DNA of 64,000 nucleotides. It comes from Pseudodesulfovibrio tunisiensis (GTDB lineage Bacteria > Desulfobacterota > Desulfovibrionia > Desulfovibrionales > Desulfovibrionaceae). The translations under genes and the position numbers were made by a program. The stretch spans positions 1,537,001 through 1,601,000 of the forward strand of contig NZ_CP094380.1 in the NCBI RefSeq assembly GCF_022809775.1. Direction: 5' to 3'. This document shows positions 8,578 to 17,628 of this stretch, piece by piece (position 1 is the first letter of the stretch; every line of letters begins with the position of its first letter). Under the pieces are notes generated by a model. That model was not told the origin of the DNA and searched no databases. It saw only the letters and a program-made list of their open reading frames with translations.

Positions 8578-9627
8578 CTAGGCGAACTGTTCCAGAAAAC
8601 GGACGTCGTTTTCGAAGAACATGCGCAGGTCGCCGATGCCGTACTTGAGCATGGCCACGCGCTCCACGCCGAGACCGAACGCGAAGCCGGTGTACAGCTC
8701 CGAATCATAGCCCACGGACTTGAACACGTTCGGATCGATCATCCCGCAGCCGAGAATCTCGACCCAGCCGGTGCCCTTGCAGACACGGCAGGTCTCGCCG
8801 TGAATCTCGCCCTTGCCGCCGCACATCACGCAGGAGATGTCCACTTCGGCGCTGGGCTCGGTGAACGGAAAGAAACTGGGGCGGAACCGAACTTCGGTGC
8901 CCTGACCGAACAACTGGCGCACGAACACGGTCAACGTGCCGCGCAGGTCGGCCATGGACACGTTGGTGTCCACGAGCAGTCCCTCGATCTGGTGAAACAT
9001 GGGGGTGTGGGTCAGGTCGGAATCCCGGCGGTAGACCTTGCCCGGGGCGATGATGGCCAGGGGCGGCTTGCGGCCGAGCATGCTTCTGATCTGCATGCCC
9101 GAAGTATGGGTCCGCAGCACGATCTTGTCCGAGACGTAGAGGGTGTCCTGCATGTCCCGAGCCGGGTGCTCGGGGGGAATGTTGAGGGCCTCGAAATTGT
9201 GCCAGTCGTTTTCCACTTCCGGACCTGCGGCGTGCTCGAAACCGAGGCCGGTCAGCACTTCGCAAATCTCGTCCATGACCAGAGTCACGGGGTGAAGGGA
9301 ACCGGCCCAGGGTTTGCGGCCCGGCATGGTGGGATCGAAGCGTTCCAGAGTCTGGCTCTTTTCCGCAGCCAGAAGACCGGCCTGCCACTTGTCCAGCAGG
9401 TCGGTAATGAACGTCTTTACCTCGTTGGCCTTCTTCCCGGCAGCAGGCTTGTCCGAATTGTCCAGCTTGCCGAGAAGGCTCATGGACTGGGCCAGCTTGC
9501 CCTTTCGCCCGAGGAATTCGATCCGGATCTCATCCAGTTCCTTTAACGAACAAGCCTGGCCGCGACCTTCACAGTCGCGGACCAGGCTGTCCAGCCCTTC
9601 CATGAAGGACTTGAGTTCATTGTTCAC
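8578..9627 (-). CDS. pheS: Phenylalanyl-tRNA synthetase alpha subunit
   Basis: The 349-residue protein has the N-terminal coiled-coil (residues 1-90) and the class II catalytic core of PheS. Visible landmarks include [23 protein letters not shown], the phenylalanine pocket region [15 protein letters not shown], and motif 3 in [16 protein letters not shown]. It carries a CxxC pair set in the core ([18 protein letters not shown]), a putative zinc ribbon. It lies two bases downstream of the rplT stop, in the conserved translation operon. Together with PheT it forms the cytoplasmic synthetase. Confidence 0.95.
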   Translation of the reverse strand: MNNELKSFMEGLDSLVRDCEGRGQACSLKELDEIRIEFLGRKGKLAQSMSLLGKLDNSDKPAAGKKANEVKTFITDLLDKWQAGLLAAEKSQTLERFDPTMPGRKPWAGSLHPVTLVMDEICEVLTGLGFEHAAGPEVENDWHNFEALNIPPEHPARDMQDTLYVSDKIVLRTHTSGMQIRSMLGRKPPLAIIAPGKVYRRDSDLTHTPMFHQIEGLLVDTNVSMADLRGTLTVFVRQLFGQGTEVRFRPSFFPFTEPSAEVDISCVMCGGKGEIHGETCRVCKGTGWVEILGCGMIDPNVFKSVGYDSELYTGFAFGLGVERVAMLKYGIGDLRMFFENDVRFLEQFA

Positions 9628-9629
9628 AG

Positions 9630-9983
9630 CTACTTAACCTTGGCTTTTGCGGCCTCGGCGATCTTGGCGAACACTTCCTTGTCGCGGACCGCCATGTCGG
9701 CCAGGACTTTCCTGTTCAGCTCGATGCCGGCCTTCTTCAGACCACTCATGAATCGGCTGTAGGACAGGCCGTGCACACGGGCAGCAGCGTTGATGCGCAT
9801 GATCCAGAGCTTCCTGAACTCGCGCTTCTTGCGCTTGCGATCACGGTAGGCCTTTGCAAGGGCCTTTTCAACACGCTCGCGAGCGGTGCGGTACAGGCGG
9901 CTGCCGGCGCCACGGTAGCCTTTGGCCAGCTTCAGATACTTGTTGTGGCGCCTCTTGGCGGCCACTCCACGCTTGACTCTCAT
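9630..9983 (-). CDS. rplT: 50S ribosomal protein L20
   Basis: The 117-residue basic protein begins [20 protein letters not shown] and contains the L20 signature ([20 protein letters not shown]). L20 binds 23S rRNA early in large-subunit assembly. In many bacteria it also represses the infC-rpmI-rplT transcript by binding a leader that mimics its rRNA site; no such leader can be asserted here. The position between rpmI and pheS is the conserved one. Confidence 0.97.
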   Translation of the reverse strand: MRVKRGVAAKRRHNKYLKLAKGYRGAGSRLYRTARERVEKALAKAYRDRKRKKREFRKLWIMRINAAARVHGLSYSRFMSGLKKAGIELNRKVLADMAVRDKEVFAKIAEAAKAKVK

Positions 9984-10074
9984 GTCAAACCTCCATCTCT
10001 TACTACCCCCCGGGCCGGACGGACTCCCCCGGCGGGGCGGATCAGGTTAATGGTTGCTTTCTTGATGACCGCTG

Positions 10075-10272
10075 CTAGCCGTTGGGCAGCATGCGGCGGA
10101 CGGCCTTCTTGTTGGCACCGTCCACGGTAGTGGTCTGACCCAGACGACGCCTTCTCTTGGCGTTCTTCTTGGTCAGGATGTGCCTGAGGTTCTTCCTGCG
10201 GCGTTTGAATTCGCCGCTGCCGGTCCGGCTGAAGCGCTTGGCAGCAGCCCTTCTGGTCTTGATCTTCGGCAT
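10075..10272 (-). CDS. rpmI: 50S ribosomal protein L35
   Basis: The 65-residue protein starts at [20 protein letters not shown], the classic L35 N-terminus; an upstream in-frame start adds eight residues and is rejected. AGGAGG-like sequence precedes the start. The C-terminus RRMLPNG fits the family. It lies between infC and rplT in the usual order and is part of the large ribosomal subunit. Confidence 0.96.
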   Translation of the reverse strand: MPKIKTRRAAAKRFSRTGSGEFKRRRKNLRHILTKKNAKRRRRLGQTTTVDGANKKAVRRMLPNG

Positions 10273-10313
10273 ATTATCCTCCTTGACGGGGCACATGGCC
10301 CCTGGGATGTCGC

Positions 10314-10865
10314 TTATTTTTTAAACGGGGAAAGCAGCATGGTCATGGTCCGTCCTTCCGATGCCGGCTTGCTTTCCACCTTTGCGATCTCCTGAGTGTC
10401 CTCGACAACACGGTCCAGGACCATCAGGCCGCGGTCCTTGTGGACGATTTCGCGGCCCCTGAAAAAGATGGTGACCTTGCAGCGATCACCGCCCTCAAGA
10501 AACGTGAGAATCTTCTTGAGCTTGGTCTGGTAATCGTGCTCGTCGGTCTTGGGGCGAAATTTGACTTCCTTGATCTTGATTACGGTCTGCTTCTTCTTGG
10601 CTTCCTGCTGACGCTTCTGCTGTTCATACTTGAACTTGCCGTAATCCATGATCTTGCAGACCGGCGGGTCGGCATTGGGCGCGACCTCGACAAGATCGTA
10701 CCCCCGTTCCCGGGCAATCTGCAGGGCCTCGCGGGTGGCAATCACCCCGAGCTGTTCCCCCTGTTCATCCACAACCCGCACCTTGGGGATGCGGATTCTC
10801 TCGTTACGCCTTACCGGATCTTCCTTGCGGCCCCCCCGGTTAGAGGCTCTGCGCTTAAAAGCTAT
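10314..10865 (-). CDS. infC: Translation initiation factor IF-3, apparent ATA start
   Basis: IF-3 prevents premature subunit joining and rejects non-standard start codons. The conserved part runs from [20 protein letters not shown] to the C-terminal [10 protein letters not shown]. The frame is open upstream only as far as a TGA just before 10868. No ATG, GTG or TTG lies between that stop and the GTG at 10781, and starting at 10781 would cut off the conserved RRNERIRIP segment. The codon ATA at 10863-10865 is followed by AFKRRASN and is preceded by GGAGG about eight bases away. The predicted protein is 183 residues, the normal IF-3 length. The start lies inside the last codons of thrS (stop at 10855). 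Non-standard AUU/AUC/AUA starts on infC are known to allow autoregulation by IF-3. The ATA start is inferred from frame and spacing. Confidence 0.88.
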   Translation of the reverse strand: MAFKRRASNRGGRKEDPVRRNERIRIPKVRVVDEQGEQLGVIATREALQIARERGYDLVEVAPNADPPVCKIMDYGKFKYEQQKRQQEAKKKQTVIKIKEVKFRPKTDEHDYQTKLKKILTFLEGGDRCKVTIFFRGREIVHKDRGLMVLDRVVEDTQEIAKVESKPASEGRTMTMLLSPFKK

Positions 10866-12792
10866 AGCTCATTCCTCCACGTTTGAACGGCGCCTGCGCG
10901 TCGTCAAGGATCAACTGCACAGCGTCTTCCAAAGACTGCATCCCGGGATCATCACCGTCGCGGGAGCGGACGTTGACCGACCCGGCCTCAACCTCTTTAT
11001 CACCGACCACCAACATGTACGGGATCTTTTCGACCTGGGCCTCCCGTACCTTGTAGCCCAACTTCTCGTTTCGAAGGTCTGCCTCGACGCGAATACCCTT
11101 ATCTCGCAGCAATTGCAAGACTTGGCGGGCAAACTCGTTCTGGGCGTCGGTCACGGTCAGGATTCTGGCCTGCACCGGGGCGAACCAAGTGGGGAACGCG
11201 CCCGCGTAGTGCTCGATGAGAATGCCGAGAAAACGCTCGACAGACCCCATGATGGCACGGTGAACCATGACCGGGCGATGGCGGTTACCATCCTCACCGA
11301 TGTAACTCAAGTCAAAACGTTCAGGCAAGGTAAAATCGACCTGCACGGTGGAGCACTGCCATTCGCGACCCAGGCAGTCCCGCACCTTGACGTCGATCTT
11401 GGGGCCGTAGAACGCCCCGTCGCCTTCATTGACATCGTAGGGCAGATCAAGGGATTTCATGGCCTCTTCCAGGGAAGTGGTAGCCAGTTCCCACGCCTCG
11501 TCCGAGCCGATGGACTTTTCCGGACGGGTGCTGAGCTCCATGCTGCATTCCAGATCGAACAGGCCCATGAGGTCCTGCACCCATTTGATCACGCCCTTGA
11601 TCTCGTCCTGAAGCTGGTCCGGACGACAGATGATGTGCGCGTCGTCCTGAGTGAAGCACCGCACACGCATCAGGCCGTGCAGCACGCCCGATTTTTCGTG
11701 CCGATGCACCACGCCCAGCTCGAAATACCGTTGGGGAAGTTCCCGGTAGCTCATGAGCTTCCGGTTGTAGATGAGCATGTGGGCCAGGCAGTTCATGGGC
11801 TTCACGCCGTAGGCCTGCTCATCAATCTCCGTGAAATACATGTTTTCACGGTAATTTTCGTAATGGCCCGAGGTTTCCCAGAGTTCGCGTTTCAGAATCT
11901 GGGGACCGCGCACAAGTTCGTAGCCGCGCTTGAGCTGCTCCTTGGTGACGAAATCCTCGAGAATGGTGCGAACCAGAGCGCCCTTGGGGTGCCAGTAGGC
12001 CATGCCCGCGCCGCCAGCTTCCTGAAAGCTGAACAGATCAAGCAGGGTACCGAGCTTGCGATGGTCGCGCTTCTTGGCTTCCTCAAGCTGATGCAGATGC
12101 TTCTTGAGCGCCTTGGGATCGGCCCAGGCAGTGCCGTAGATGCGCTGAAGCTGCTTGTTCTTCTCGTCGCCGCGCCAGTACGCGCCGGCAACCTTGAGCA
12201 ACTTGAAGGCGTTGAGCACGCCGGTCCGGGGCACGTGAGGTCCGCGGCACAGGTCCGCGAAGTCGCCGTGCTGATAAATGGAATACGTCTCCTCGCCCAG
12301 ATCGTCGATGAGCTCCAGCTTGTAGTCCTCGCCCAGATCGGCAAAGAACTTGCGGGCCTCGTCTGCCGAGACCTCGCGGCGCGAAAATTCCCTGTTCGCG
12401 CCCACGGAGCGGTTCATCTCCACCTCGATGGCCTCGAGATCCTCGGGAGTGAAGGGACGTTCGAAATCGAAATCGTAATAGAACCCGTTTTCAACGGCGG
12501 GACCGATGGTCACCTTGGCCGAAGGATACAGGTGTTTGACGGCTTCCGCCATCAGATGGGCCGTGGAGTGACGAATGATTTCCAGCCCATCCTCGGAATC
12601 TCCGAAGACAGGCTCGAGAGTTGTGCATCCGGGAGAGACAGGAGTGCTCAGATCAAGCAGGGTCTCGCCGCAGCGGGCGGCCACGACCTTCTTGAACTGT
12701 TTTTTGGAAAGCCCCTGTTGCAGGGCCTCGGCGCAGGATGCACCGTCAGCGATTTCCATCTCCTCTCCAGAAACGTGGATGCGCACTTTCAT
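10855..12792 (-). CDS. thrS: Threonyl-tRNA synthetase
   Basis: The 645-residue protein charges tRNA-Thr. It has an N-terminal TGS domain (1-60), the editing/SAD domain with [11 protein letters not shown] and [12 protein letters not shown], the class II catalytic core ([27 protein letters not shown], and motif 3 around [13 protein letters not shown]), and a C-terminal anticodon-binding domain. The start at MKVRIHVSG follows GAAGGAG with good spacing; the long upstream open frame crosses a terminator and the tRNA gene and is rejected. It is the first gene of the operon through pheT, and its 3' end overlaps the infC start. Confidence 0.96.
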   Translation of the reverse strand: MKVRIHVSGEEMEIADGASCAEALQQGLSKKQFKKVVAARCGETLLDLSTPVSPGCTTLEPVFGDSEDGLEIIRHSTAHLMAEAVKHLYPSAKVTIGPAVENGFYYDFDFERPFTPEDLEAIEVEMNRSVGANREFSRREVSADEARKFFADLGEDYKLELIDDLGEETYSIYQHGDFADLCRGPHVPRTGVLNAFKLLKVAGAYWRGDEKNKQLQRIYGTAWADPKALKKHLHQLEEAKKRDHRKLGTLLDLFSFQEAGGAGMAYWHPKGALVRTILEDFVTKEQLKRGYELVRGPQILKRELWETSGHYENYRENMYFTEIDEQAYGVKPMNCLAHMLIYNRKLMSYRELPQRYFELGVVHRHEKSGVLHGLMRVRCFTQDDAHIICRPDQLQDEIKGVIKWVQDLMGLFDLECSMELSTRPEKSIGSDEAWELATTSLEEAMKSLDLPYDVNEGDGAFYGPKIDVKVRDCLGREWQCSTVQVDFTLPERFDLSYIGEDGNRHRPVMVHRAIMGSVERFLGILIEHYAGAFPTWFAPVQARILTVTDAQNEFARQVLQLLRDKGIRVEADLRNEKLGYKVREAQVEKIPYMLVVGDKEVEAGSVNVRSRDGDDPGMQSLEDAVQLILDDAQAPFKRGGMSYSF

Positions 12793-12833
12793 TAACTCCT
12801 TCGCCGGAAGCGTCCCCGGCGCCAGTTCAATAC

Positions 12834-12865
12834 AAAAAAAGAAGGGAGGCACAGGGCCTCCCTTC
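12834..12865 (-). terminator. Terminator of tRNA-Val
   Basis: GAAGGGAGGC and the complementary GCCTCCCTTC form the stem, and on the minus strand a long T run follows. It separates the tRNA transcript from thrS. Confidence 0.88.
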
Positions 12866-12875
12866 AGGGGATTTC

Positions 12876-12950
12876 TGGTAGGCGCGAGGAGATTTGAACT
12901 CCTGACCCCTTGCGCGTCAAGCAAGTGCTCTCCCCCTGAGCTACGCGCCT
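12876..12950 (-). tRNA. tRNA-Val (anticodon GAC)
   Basis: The minus strand folds as a full cloverleaf: acceptor AGGCGCG with CGCGCCT, a D arm GCTC/GAGC, anticodon arm CTTGC/GCAAG with loop TTGACGC (anticodon GAC), and T arm AGGAG/CTCCT with TTCAAAT. The discriminator A is followed by an encoded CCA. It has its own promoter at 12971-12999 and a terminator directly downstream, so it is a single-gene transcript. Anticodon GAC reads GUC and GUU valine codons. Confidence 0.95.
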
Positions 12951-12970
12951 TTGCTGTCGAAGCGAGGTGG

Positions 12971-13027
12971 AAACTAAACGTGAGCCGCCTGGTTGTCAAG
13001 CAGGTTTTTCACTTTTTTTTTCTTTTC
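12971..13027 (-). promoter_or_regulatory. tRNA-Val promoter with A-rich UP-like element
   Basis: On the minus strand TTGACA (12994-12999) and TAGTTT (12971-12976) are separated by exactly 17 bases, and the tRNA begins about 20 bases further on. An A-rich tract (AAAAGAAAAAAAAA with GAAAAA) lies just upstream of the -35 box at 13003-13027, where UP elements of stable-RNA promoters sit. Confidence 0.75.
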
Positions 13028-13160
13028 CCACCAGCCCGGTTTGGCCGATCATGACAAAACCGTCCGGGAAGCCACGCCACACCTCGCTTTTCAAAACAAC
13101 GATACCGAACCGACTACAATACTTGTTCTTTCATTCCCTATCAGAAAACGCTTCTCCAAA

Positions 13161-14870
13161 TCAGGTCAACCAGTCCCGAATCCGCAAATCAATGCTGGGA
13201 ATGCCATTGTACCGATCGATTTTCGGGGTGAATGCAAACCGCATGGTCTCGCCCAGAACATCCGAAGGCAATTCCCCGGCCATGCGCCAGAGCTTGGCCG
13301 GAAGCCGTGCCCCGGTCTCCGCATCCGCAAGCACCAGCTTGAGGTGTTCCCGCTCCCTGCCGAAGACCCGGTACTCGGCCACCTTGACCGGAGCCGAGGC
13401 AAACACGGGCTCGGGATTGCCCATGCCGAACGGCTGAAGCAGTTCCAGTTCCCTGAGCAGGGTGTTGTCGATCAGGGAGAACGGCAGTTCCCGGTCCAGT
13501 TTCAGGGTAGGCGTCAGGGGATGCGGCCCGATCTCGTCGGTCACGGCCTTGTCAAAGGCGTCCCGCAATGCCTCCAGATTGTCCGGCTCCATGGAAAGCC
13601 CTGCCGCAAGCTTGTGCCCGCCGAATCCGGCCAGCAGATCGGATACGGCATTCAATCCGCCGAACAGGTCGAACTCGCTGATGCTCCGGCCCGACCCCTT
13701 GATCAGGCCGTTGCCGTTTTCCGGAGCGCAGAGCATGAGCGTGGGCTTGTAGTGCTTTTCCACCACACGGGAGGCCACGATGCCGATGATGCCGGGATGC
13801 CAGTGCTCCGCAAACAGGACCAGCCCGGCCCTGTCGCGCATTTTTTTGGCCTGTCCCAGCGCCTCGGTCGTGATGACCTGCTCCTGCAACCGCCGCTCGG
13901 CATTGACCCGGTTCAGTTCCTCGGCAATGGGCATGGCGGTCTCCATGTCCTCGGCAAGAAGCAGGTCCAGCGCCTTGCCCGGGTCGCCCATGCGCCCCGC
14001 CGCATTGATGCGCGGAGCCAGATTGAAGCCGATCTGCCCTGCCCCGAGTTCGGCATGCCGGTCATAGTCGCTGACCAGCTTGAGTGCGGCAATGCCGGGC
14101 CGTTTGGCCTCCTTGATGAGCAGCAGCCCGTTCTTGACCAGAATGCGATTCTGATTCGTGAGCCGGACCACGTCCGCAATGGTGCCGAGCGCCACGAAAT
14201 CCAGCAGGCAACGAATATCGATGCGGTCGCCCGGCAGACGCGAATTCAGGGCCGCGGCCAGCATGAAGGCCACGCCGACCCCGGCAAGGTCTGCGCACGG
14301 GGAATCGTCCGGTCCGAGTCTGGGGTCGCAGACGGCATGTGCGTCCGGCAGGGTCTCGCCGGGCAGATGATGGTCCGTGACCACCACGGTCATGCCCAGT
14401 TCCCGGGCGCGCGCCACAGGCGCGATATCGGAAATGCCGCAGTCCACGGTCAGAAGAATGTCGGCCCCCTGCTCGCGCAGGGCTCCCACGCCCTCCACGT
14501 TCATGCCGTAGCCCTCCTCAAGCCGGTTGGGCAGGTGATAGAGGATATCCATGCCCCGACGCGCGAAGAAATCCTTGAGCAAAGCCGTGGAGGTGATGCC
14601 ATCCACGTCGTAGTCGCCCCACACGGCAATCCTGCCACCATCGGCAACAGCCTTGGCAATCACGTCCGCAGCCTCGATCAGGCCCGGAATGCAGTCCGGC
14701 GGAGCCATGTGCCGCAGCATGGGGGACAGGAAACGATCCATTTCCTCGGCATTGCGCAGACCGCGCGTCCAGAGAATTTCAGCTACGAGTGGAGATATGG
14801 ACAGATCTTCGGCAACAGTGGCGATCGACGCAGGCGGCTTTTCGCCGCGAGGTTTCCAGATACAGGGCAA
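13161..14870 (-). CDS. recJ: Single-stranded-DNA exonuclease RecJ
   Basis: The 569-residue protein is a DHH-family 5'-3' ssDNA exonuclease used in recombination and mismatch repair. Core motifs are AVWGDYDVDGITSTALL, LTVDCGISD and the DHH motif in VVVTDHHLPG, followed by the DHHA1 domain with GFGGHKLAAGLS and a C-terminal OB-like domain. The apparent start is TTG, chosen because GGAGG lies seven bases upstream and no closer ATG gives the full N-terminus. The length is typical for the shorter RecJ forms. Metal-binding motifs are intact. Confidence 0.92.
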   Translation of the reverse strand: MPCIWKPRGEKPPASIATVAEDLSISPLVAEILWTRGLRNAEEMDRFLSPMLRHMAPPDCIPGLIEAADVIAKAVADGGRIAVWGDYDVDGITSTALLKDFFARRGMDILYHLPNRLEEGYGMNVEGVGALREQGADILLTVDCGISDIAPVARARELGMTVVVTDHHLPGETLPDAHAVCDPRLGPDDSPCADLAGVGVAFMLAAALNSRLPGDRIDIRCLLDFVALGTIADVVRLTNQNRILVKNGLLLIKEAKRPGIAALKLVSDYDRHAELGAGQIGFNLAPRINAAGRMGDPGKALDLLLAEDMETAMPIAEELNRVNAERRLQEQVITTEALGQAKKMRDRAGLVLFAEHWHPGIIGIVASRVVEKHYKPTLMLCAPENGNGLIKGSGRSISEFDLFGGLNAVSDLLAGFGGHKLAAGLSMEPDNLEALRDAFDKAVTDEIGPHPLTPTLKLDRELPFSLIDNTLLRELELLQPFGMGNPEPVFASAPVKVAEYRVFGREREHLKLVLADAETGARLPAKLWRMAGELPSDVLGETMRFAFTPKIDRYNGIPSIDLRIRDWLT

Positions 14871-15184
14871 AAGCCGCCTCCAATTATTCGATTTTGATGG
14901 TGGGCACGCAAACAGTCATTCACGGAAACAGGGGATGATTCAAAAGGAAAAACCCGCTAGGCGCAAGAAAATTCCAAGACCGTCCTGCACAATCAGCACA
15001 CAACACATTGAAATTATTGCAACACCAAATCAAGCTGCCGTTTCCCCCCCCTCCCATTCCCGGGCTGTTCAGGAATGGTGAGATGCAAGGCGCAAGGAAA
15101 TGCCAAGGCCGACGCGTATACGTAATACGCGAGGGGGTGGCATTTGCGAAGCAACGCAGCAGATCGCCGTTTCTGGACAGCCTG
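14871..15184. other. Intergenic region with a dispersed palindromic repeat
   Basis: This 314-base gap between recJ and the HDOD gene (both minus) holds no supported gene. It contains an imperfect long palindrome at 15086-15165 and a degenerate partial copy near 14959-14985, described separately. C-rich and A-rich stretches (15040-15062) lie between them. Confidence 0.6.
15086..15165. repeat. REP-like long imperfect palindrome
   Basis: The arms centre on AAATGCCA (left) and TGGCATTT (right). Outer parts AAGGCGCAAGG and GAAGCAACGC are only partly complementary. The centre has GCGTA and TACGC arms around TACGTAA. This architecture resembles dispersed extragenic palindromes found in many proteobacteria. 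A degenerate left half recurs upstream (AGGCGCAAGAAAATTCCAAG at 14960), about 130 bases away. The family and copy number in the genome cannot be seen from this window. Confidence 0.55.
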
Positions 15185-16045
15185 TCATGCGAGAAGGGAT
15201 GCGAACTGCTCTATATCCTCGGAATCCAGCAGGTCCTCGGCCAGTTCCGCAATTTCCTGCGGTTCCACGCCGACATCCGGACACAGGCTCTCCATGCGCA
15301 CCGCATACGGGCTTTCCGGGTCGGCCGCGGCATGGGCAGCGCAATCGGCCAGACACAACAGGCCGGATTCGGAGGAGTGTGCCGGAGACAAATCCGGGGC
15401 ATGATGCCAGTTCACGGGCTCCACGAGATCGGGCGGCAGGTCCCATGTCCTGAGCACGAGCGCGCCGATCACGGCATGATCCATTCCCCAGTGCTCGTCT
15501 TCGGCCTCGGCATCGGTCAGTTCCTGTTCCTCGGTCAGGCTCTGTATCACTGACCAGTCCCCGGGCCGCTTCATGGCGATGATGAGCTTGCCGATGTCAT
15601 GCAGCATGCCTGCGGTGAAAAGGTTGTCGGGAACACCGACATCGATGAGCCGGGACAGTTCGCGGCAGACCATGGCCACGAAGAACTGATGCGTCCAGTA
15701 GGCCTGAAGATCGAATTCCTCGGGCAGGCCATGCTTTCCGGTCAATTCCCGTACGCCCAGAGCAAGCACGATGTTCCGAATTTCCTTCATGCCCAGCACG
15801 GCTGCGGCCCGGTTCACGGACGTGACCTCGGCCTGAAGCCCGTAATACGCGGAATTGGCCATGCTCAGGATGCGGGTGGTCAGGCCCTGATCCCGGCTCA
15901 GGGTGGACCCGACTTCCTCTAGGGAGGCCATGGAATTTCCGCCGGTCTGTTCGAAAAGCCGCTTCAGCATTTCCGGAGAAAACGGAAGGTCCTCGCGCAT
16001 TCTGGGAATCTCGCGCAACAACGCCTGTACACTTTCCTGATTCAT
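15185..16045 (-). CDS. HDOD-domain protein
   Basis: The 286-residue cytoplasmic protein is a stand-alone HDOD domain. Seen features are the N-terminal LPFSPEMLKRLFEQ region, LSRDQGLTTRILSMANSAYY (about 48-68) and an HD-like TAGMLHDIGKLIIA. HDOD proteins are related to HD phosphohydrolases but usually lack full catalytic sets, and act as regulators in signalling, motility or stress. The start has GGAGG about eight bases upstream. The downstream neighbour on the same strand is recJ, 314 bases away; the upstream gene is the TPR protein. The specific pathway is unknown. Confidence 0.85.
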   Translation of the reverse strand: MNQESVQALLREIPRMREDLPFSPEMLKRLFEQTGGNSMASLEEVGSTLSRDQGLTTRILSMANSAYYGLQAEVTSVNRAAAVLGMKEIRNIVLALGVRELTGKHGLPEEFDLQAYWTHQFFVAMVCRELSRLIDVGVPDNLFTAGMLHDIGKLIIAMKRPGDWSVIQSLTEEQELTDAEAEDEHWGMDHAVIGALVLRTWDLPPDLVEPVNWHHAPDLSPAHSSESGLLCLADCAAHAAADPESPYAVRMESLCPDVGVEPQEIAELAEDLLDSEDIEQFASLLA

Positions 16046-16099
16046 GCAGTGCCCCTCCGCCGGACGGGCGGCCTTGCAAGGGCCGATCGCGCCGGAAGT

Positions 16100-16915
16100 C
16101 TAATCAAGGTTCAGCGAACCGTTTTCGGCTCCATTCGGACCAAGATGCCCCTGTTTGCGGAGATACTCCAGAAACAGTTTGCTCTCTTTCAGTTCCGGAT
16201 TCACTTCAAGACTCTTTTTCAGGTACTTCCTGCAATTCGCGATATCGCCCTTTTCAAAGTAGCACCGGGCGATGTTATGGAAAAGATGCTCGTCATTCTG
16301 GACCAGTTCCTCGGCCCGAAGGTAATACTTGAGCGCCTGATCATACATCCTGTTCTTGCGCATGTTGATGCCGAAATCGTTGAACAGATGCTTGTGCTCG
16401 CTTTGGAATGCGGCCTCAAGGGTCACGAGCCGCTCGAAGATGTCATTGGCCTTCACCTGATCCCCGCGATCCAGATAGGTCAGGCCAAGGCCGAAGTTGG
16501 CGCGCACGTTTTCCTCGTCGATCGAGGTGGCGCGCTTGAATTCGAACTCCGCGGAATACGCGGCTCCGCGTTCGCGGTTCTTCTCCCCGCGCACCACGGC
16601 ATCGTCCATCTCGCGGATGGCCGGAAACACCGTGGTCATGTAGAATTCGGGTTCGGGATTGAACTTGGACAGAAACTCGTCCTTGGGGATGTCGCGCCTG
16701 GGGCCGGAAGGGACATAATTGCGATTCAGGGGTTGCACCGACACCTTGTCGCCCGGAAGCTCTTCCACGCTCCAGTAGGTCTTCTGGATCGTGCGACGTT
16801 GCGTGGTGCCCGTGCCTACCTTGGCAACGGACTGGGTGGAAAACACGCCCTTGATCTTTTCCCGACCGAGACCGACGACCTCGTGTCCGGGAGTCTGGGC
16901 ATCGCCTTCAGCCAT
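16100..16915 (-). CDS. TPR-repeat protein
   Basis: The 271-residue soluble protein starts at MAEGDAQTPG behind an AGGGGG site. The first 100 residues are a conserved-looking region of unknown fold (STQSVAKVGTGTTQRRTIQK, NYVPSGPRRDIPKDEFLSKF). The C-terminal half is a TPR array: ANFGLGLTYLDRGDQVKAND, FNDFGINMRKNRMYDQALKY, FHNIARCYFEKGDIANCRKY. Such proteins act as protein-binding scaffolds. It begins 11 bases after pyrF ends, so it is probably the last gene of the yicC-remA-gmk-pyrF transcript. Confidence 0.8.
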   Translation of the reverse strand: MAEGDAQTPGHEVVGLGREKIKGVFSTQSVAKVGTGTTQRRTIQKTYWSVEELPGDKVSVQPLNRNYVPSGPRRDIPKDEFLSKFNPEPEFYMTTVFPAIREMDDAVVRGEKNRERGAAYSAEFEFKRATSIDEENVRANFGLGLTYLDRGDQVKANDIFERLVTLEAAFQSEHKHLFNDFGINMRKNRMYDQALKYYLRAEELVQNDEHLFHNIARCYFEKGDIANCRKYLKKSLEVNPELKESKLFLEYLRKQGHLGPNGAENGSLNLD

Positions 16916-16926
16916 TGGCCGCCCCC

Positions 16927-17628
16927 TTACGCCGACTGCATTTCCTCCAATATGGCCCGGGCCGCCACCTCCGGCGACTCGGCACCGGTCACGGGCCGTC
17001 CGACAACCAGAAAATCCGATCCCAGCCGAATCGCTTCCGCAGGCGTGACAACGCGCCGCTGATCTCCGCGATCGTGCCCGGCAGGCCGGATGCCCGGGGT
17101 CAGGCAGATGAAGCCCGGACCACAGGATGCCTTGATCTTCCGAGCCTCCAGCCCGGAACAAACCACCCCATTCAAGCCATATTGCTTGGCTTTCACAGCC
17201 AGGTCAAGCACCATCTCCCCGGGAGCAGGGGCATGGCGCACGGGCAGGTCGCCCTCTTCCATGCTGGTGAGCATGGTCACGCCCAGCACCAGAGGAGGTT
17301 CGGCCCCGACAGGAGTACCTTCCAGACAGCCCTGCATGGCAGCCTCGGCCATGCGCCTGCCGCCCAGAATGTGGATGTTGACCATGTCCACGCCCAAGGC
17401 GACGGAAGAACGGATCGCGCCCTGCACGGTATTGGGAATGTCGAAGAACTTGAGGTCCAGAAAAACCTTGAAGCCCATGCCCTTGAGTCCGGCCACCACG
17501 GACGGTCCCTCGGCCGAGAACAACTCCATGCCCACCTTCATCCACGAGGCGGTTCCCCGAAGCCGACCGGCCATGTCCAGTGCGGACTTCGCATCCTTGA
17601 AATCAAGCGCAACGACAAGTTCAGCCAC
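16927..17628 (-). CDS. pyrF: Orotidine-5'-phosphate decarboxylase
   Basis: The 233-residue protein catalyses the last step of UMP synthesis. The active-site pattern DLKFFDIPNTV holds the catalytic Asp-Lys-Asp set, and VVTPAEAIRLGSDFLVVGRPV is the phosphate-binding C-terminal motif. The start is a GTG preceded by GGGAGGAAGATC, and it lies eight bases inside the end of gmk, so translation is likely coupled. The length is normal. Grouping with guanylate kinase joins pyrimidine and purine nucleotide supply in one operon. Confidence 0.93.
   Translation of the reverse strand: MAELVVALDFKDAKSALDMAGRLRGTASWMKVGMELFSAEGPSVVAGLKGMGFKVFLDLKFFDIPNTVQGAIRSSVALGVDMVNIHILGGRRMAEAAMQGCLEGTPVGAEPPLVLGVTMLTSMEEGDLPVRHAPAPGEMVLDLAVKAKQYGLNGVVCSGLEARKIKASCGPGFICLTPGIRPAGHDRGDQRRVVTPAEAIRLGSDFLVVGRPVTGAESPEVAARAILEEMQSA

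Noticed and set aside
12880..12999. N-terminal extension of thrS beyond 12792.
   Set aside because: The open frame runs through the tRNA-Val gene and its terminator. The TGS domain starts at MKVRIHVSG behind GAAGGAG.
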